DNA from: Nitrospirales bacterium
GTDB taxonomy: Bacteria > Nitrospirota > Nitrospiria > Nitrospirales > UBA8639
Reading direction: 5' to 3'
DNA: 62,707 bases
Assembly: GCA_021604005.1 (NCBI GenBank)
Contig: BQIV01000031.1
Location: 1 to 62,707, forward strand
A program made the translations under genes and the position numbers. Of this stretch, positions 60,774 through 62,707 are shown one piece after another; within the stretch, counting starts at the first letter, position 1, and every line of letters begins with the position of its first letter. Below the pieces are notes generated by a model. That model had not been told where the DNA came from. It saw only the letters and a program-made list of their open reading frames with translations, and searched no databases.

Positions 60774-61250
60774 TCAATCCTGTTTCTTCATTTGTTCGCT
60801 TAAGTAGTTTTCAAGCCCAACCTGCTTAATCGTCTCGAGCTGCGTTTCAATCCAGTCAATGTGTTCTTCCTCATCTTCAACCATGTCCTCAAGCTTCTGA
60901 CGTGTGTTGTAATCTCCAACTTTTACGCAATGTTCAATCCCTTCCGTCAACAACTTCACCATCTCTTTTTCCTTTTGAAGGTCAAGTTTGAGTTGCTCGG
61001 GAACCGTCTCTCCAATCGTCACTTTTCCGAGACGCTGAACATTCGGCAACCCTTCTAAAAAGAGAATGTGCCGAATGATTTCATCGGCATCTTTCATTTC
61101 ACCGAAACTTCGCTCTTTCACTTTATGCTCAAGACGTTCAAACCCCCAATTTTCACACATGCGCGCATGCAGAAAATACTGATTGATAACGGTTAATTCT
61201 TCCGTCAAAATCTTGTTCAATAAATCGACTACGCCTTTTTTACCTTTCAT
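60774..61250 (-). CDS. bfr: Bacterioferritin
   Basis: 158 residues, normal Bfr length. The ferroxidase ligands Glu18, Glu51, Glu94, Glu127 and His130 are present (LNKILTEELT, FGEMKDADE, DEEEHIDWIETQL), and Met52 supplies the haem ligand. Position 54, usually His, is Asp here, so the di-iron site may be altered. Bfr forms a 24-mer shell that oxidises and stores iron. A Fur-like box (61405-61419) lies 155 bp upstream. No bacterioferritin-associated ferredoxin is nearby. Confidence 0.93.
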   Translation of the reverse strand: MKGKKGVVDLLNKILTEELTVINQYFLHARMCENWGFERLEHKVKERSFGEMKDADEIIRHILFLEGLPNVQRLGKVTIGETVPEQLKLDLQKEKEMVKLLTEGIEHCVKVGDYNTRQKLEDMVEDEEEHIDWIETQLETIKQVGLENYLSEQMKKQD

Positions 61251-61404
61251 GACCGGCCTCCCTTACTTCATACAACGTGAATAATACATCTGTTAAAATT
61301 TTATATTTTTTATTCTCCCTATATGATAATTTCGCACATACTGGCATTATCGGAGAAATACACAAAGAAGTCAATATAAAATCCTAGGTGTAAATAACTA
61401 AAAT

Positions 61405-61419
61405 TGAATCTCATTATCA
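61405..61419 (-). promoter_or_regulatory. Fur-like box upstream of bacterioferritin
   Basis: Read on the minus strand, TGATAATGAGATTCA matches TGATAATNATTATCA at 11 of 14 positions. It lies in the shared leader between divergent bfr and the redoxin gene. Because stores are needed in plenty, Fur might activate rather than repress bfr, as in some species. Confidence 0.45.
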
Positions 61420-61516
61420 TCTTCGATGAAACAACTTCTCACAATCATTTCATATATTTAGGTAATATCACCCATGTTTTTGAAAAAGTAATAAATCCTG
61501 TTCAAACAGCATACTC

Positions 61517-61562
61517 TTGACAGACCTATTAATTTCAATTATGATATTGATAATAGTTATCA
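61517..61562 (+). promoter_or_regulatory. Perfect promoter with overlapping Fur box
   Basis: TTGACA (61517-61522), 17-bp spacer, TATGAT (61540-61545), close to the ideal sigma-70 promoter. TGATAATAGTTATCA (61548-61562) matches the Fur operator at 13 of 14, the best in the window, and sits at the start site. Transcription would begin near 61552 and run into the hairpin at 61645-61692 and the redoxin gene. Confidence 0.82.
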
Positions 61563-61700
61563 TAGTCATGTAGACATTGAAAATGCAGCTCGTTTCATTA
61601 AATATCGCAACCCTCCTTCAGGGGACCGGAAAAGCCCACTTCCTGGCCAAGAGGCGTTCCCAAGCGCCCACCCTCCTCTTCGCCTCTTGGCCTTCCCCTA
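61552..61700 (+). ncRNA. Candidate Fur-controlled leader RNA or small RNA
   Basis: Downstream of the perfect Fur-controlled promoter lies GGCCAAGAGGCG (61645-61656), whose exact complement is at 61681-61692. The 24-nt loop contains CCCACCCTCCTCTT, complementary to Shine-Dalgarno sequences. Only TATTTT follows, so this may be a riboregulatory leader of the redoxin gene (start 61826), a processed sRNA, or both. No known riboswitch was recognised. Confidence 0.5.
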
Positions 61701-61825
61701 TTTTGACGTATCCGACTCAGGCGCAACCATGATATTCACGAAACACGGACATGCTCATGTCATTCAGCACACGACAGATACGTGGTTTCATTTTCAAGCA
61801 CTTTGAAAATTGGAGGATAAGTAAC

Positions 61826-62368
61826 ATGAACATTGGATCACCTATTCCCCCTTGGCGTGTTCCTACTTTTATCAAAGGCACACTCACCTTTTCCTCCCTC
61901 TCTCACCTTTCCACTCAACCATTGGTTCTCTGCTGTACACCATCACTCACTGCATCTCAAGCCTGGCTGCTCGAATCCCACATCAATGACTTCCACATAC
62001 ATCATACATTTCTCGCCACACTCGTTTCGCGGTATATGGGCTATGATGTGCCATGGGCTCTCCCCTCATCGAATTTTCGCCTGCCGCTCCTGACCGATCC
62101 ATTGAAGCGGGTGAGCCGTTCCCTTGGTCTTTCACGTAATCTGCCTCCTCAACGATGTGAAACGCTGTTCTTTGGCCAAAACGGTCGGCTAGCATTTCGA
62201 CTCATCCATGATTTGGATCTTCGTGGCATCATCCGAGTGCTGGAAATCACCAATCGTCATTTTTCCAGATCCCTTCCAACACCACTTGATTCGACACACC
62301 CTCCGGCGCTCAAGCCGTCCACATTCGAAGAAGTTGAGGCTCACACAGCGACGCACGTTCCAACATGA
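61826..62368 (+). CDS. Redoxin/peroxiredoxin-like thioredoxin-fold protein
   Basis: 180 residues from ATG 61826, behind GGAGGA; the frame to 61751 has no such site. IGSPIPPWRVPTFIKGTLTF and PLVLCCTPSLTASQAWLLES resemble the N-terminal part of AhpC/TSA proteins. The CC pair (res ~35-36) sits near the usual peroxidatic Cys position but the P-x-x-x-T/S-x-x-C motif is not intact. The later PSSNFRLPLLTDPLKRVSRSLGL follows the family pattern (short parts: LPLLTDPLKRVSRSLG). It is followed by a thioredoxin and preceded by a Fur-controlled promoter, so a role in iron-linked oxidative stress is likely. Confidence 0.65.
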   Translation: MNIGSPIPPWRVPTFIKGTLTFSSLSHLSTQPLVLCCTPSLTASQAWLLESHINDFHIHHTFLATLVSRYMGYDVPWALPSSNFRLPLLTDPLKRVSRSLGLSRNLPPQRCETLFFGQNGRLAFRLIHDLDLRGIIRVLEITNRHFSRSLPTPLDSTHPPALKPSTFEEVEAHTATHVPT

Positions 62369-62395
62369 GCTCCAGTCAGTCTGTTATAGTCGAAC

Positions 62396-62707
62396 ATGAT
62401 GATTGCCGAACTCGAAGACCGGAACTTCGATCAGTTTGTGCAAGCAGCCACTGCACCTGTGCTAATTGAATTTTGGCAGCCTGCATGCAGTCATTGTCAT
62501 GCACTCCTCCATGAACTGGAGCTTGTGCAAACTGAACTCGGCAACCGCATGCTCATTCGAAAAATGAACGTGCAGGAAAACCATCTCATTCCTGCCGACC
62601 TTGAGATTCAGTCCCTGCCGGCCCTTGCCCTCTTTGTCAATGGTGAATTTCAAACCTTCATCGGCGGGATTGGAAAGAAGAAGGAACTGTTGCAGCAGTT
62701 GGAACCT
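62396..62707 (+). CDS. Thioredoxin-like protein, 3' end cut by window
   Basis: 104 residues visible from ATG 62396; the frame runs off the window. VLIEFWQPACSHCHALLHEL contains the redox pair Cys-Ser-His-Cys, and IQSLPALALFVNGEFQTFIG carries the conserved cis-Pro of the thioredoxin fold. It lies 27 bp after the redoxin gene and would reduce disulfides, probably recycling that neighbour. No signal peptide, so it is cytoplasmic. Confidence 0.9.
   Translation, partial: MMIAELEDRNFDQFVQAATAPVLIEFWQPACSHCHALLHELELVQTELGNRMLIRKMNVQENHLIPADLEIQSLPALALFVNGEFQTFIGGIGKKKELLQQLEP

Overview
This window looks like a chromosomal iron-acquisition island from a Gram-negative bacterium. It has many TonB-dependent outer-membrane receptors, lipoproteins, porins and periplasmic c-type cytochromes. 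Moderate base composition, a PEP-CTERM protein, the ComEA-like and YacL-like genes and the style of the TonB/PepSY genes would fit the Nitrospirota (for example a marine-type Nitrospira). That assignment is inference; no rRNA or marker gene is present. No tRNA, rRNA, CRISPR array or complete insertion sequence was found.

Layout. 1-2.4 kb: a cut TPR-like gene, small membrane and ComEA-like proteins, a MITE-like element and a Panacea-like protein. 2.4-8.5 kb: fur and a ferric-iron ABC importer (FbpA, FbpB, FbpC) plus a His-rich CpxP-like protein; ~92-bp degenerate tandem repeats lie upstream of fur and between fbpB and fbpC. 8.5-11.5 kb: a decayed metal-binding domain and three PIN-type toxin-antitoxin pairs. 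11.5-20 kb: a flavin/redox block (ApbE, lipoproteins, porin, FMN-binding protein, four-helix membrane protein, di-haem cytochrome c, PEP-CTERM protein). 20-24.1 kb: an AraC-type regulator, a cytochrome c, and tonB-unknown-exbB-exbD. 24.5-47.5 kb: six TonB-dependent receptors (one frameshifted), HemP, three PepSY membrane proteins and a FecI/FecR pair. 47.5-56.2 kb: MOSC protein, Slp lipoprotein, an orphan FbpA, a candidate small RNA, and a receptor-DUF4198-PepSY operon. 56.3-62.7 kb: small secreted proteins, STAS protein, Com-like zinc ribbon, YacL-like PIN-TRAM protein, bacterioferritin, and two thioredoxin-fold proteins.

How it fits together. Receptors powered by TonB-ExbB-ExbD would bring ferric chelates or haem into the periplasm. 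PepSY membrane proteins next to the receptors are plausible ferric-chelate reductases. FbpABC imports iron, bacterioferritin stores it, and Fur senses it. Fur-box-like sites overlap apparent promoters at several loci (13.38, 33.37, 51.58, 56.41, 58.90, 61.41 and 61.55 kb).

The most striking signal is a repeated DNA element with consensus near TTTCCGGAAATTGAACATG. It occurs upstream of nine iron-related units (tonB, four receptor units, the orphan fbpA, a candidate sRNA, a small secreted protein and a Com-like zinc ribbon), at most loci as a tandem pair with a 21-22 bp period. Pairs spaced by two helical turns are typical of AraC/XylS regulators, and an AraC-type gene (20274-20828) sits just before tonB. 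I propose an iron-uptake regulon in which this activator and Fur act together, with one or two Fur-controlled C-rich small RNAs. The regulator-site link is inference.
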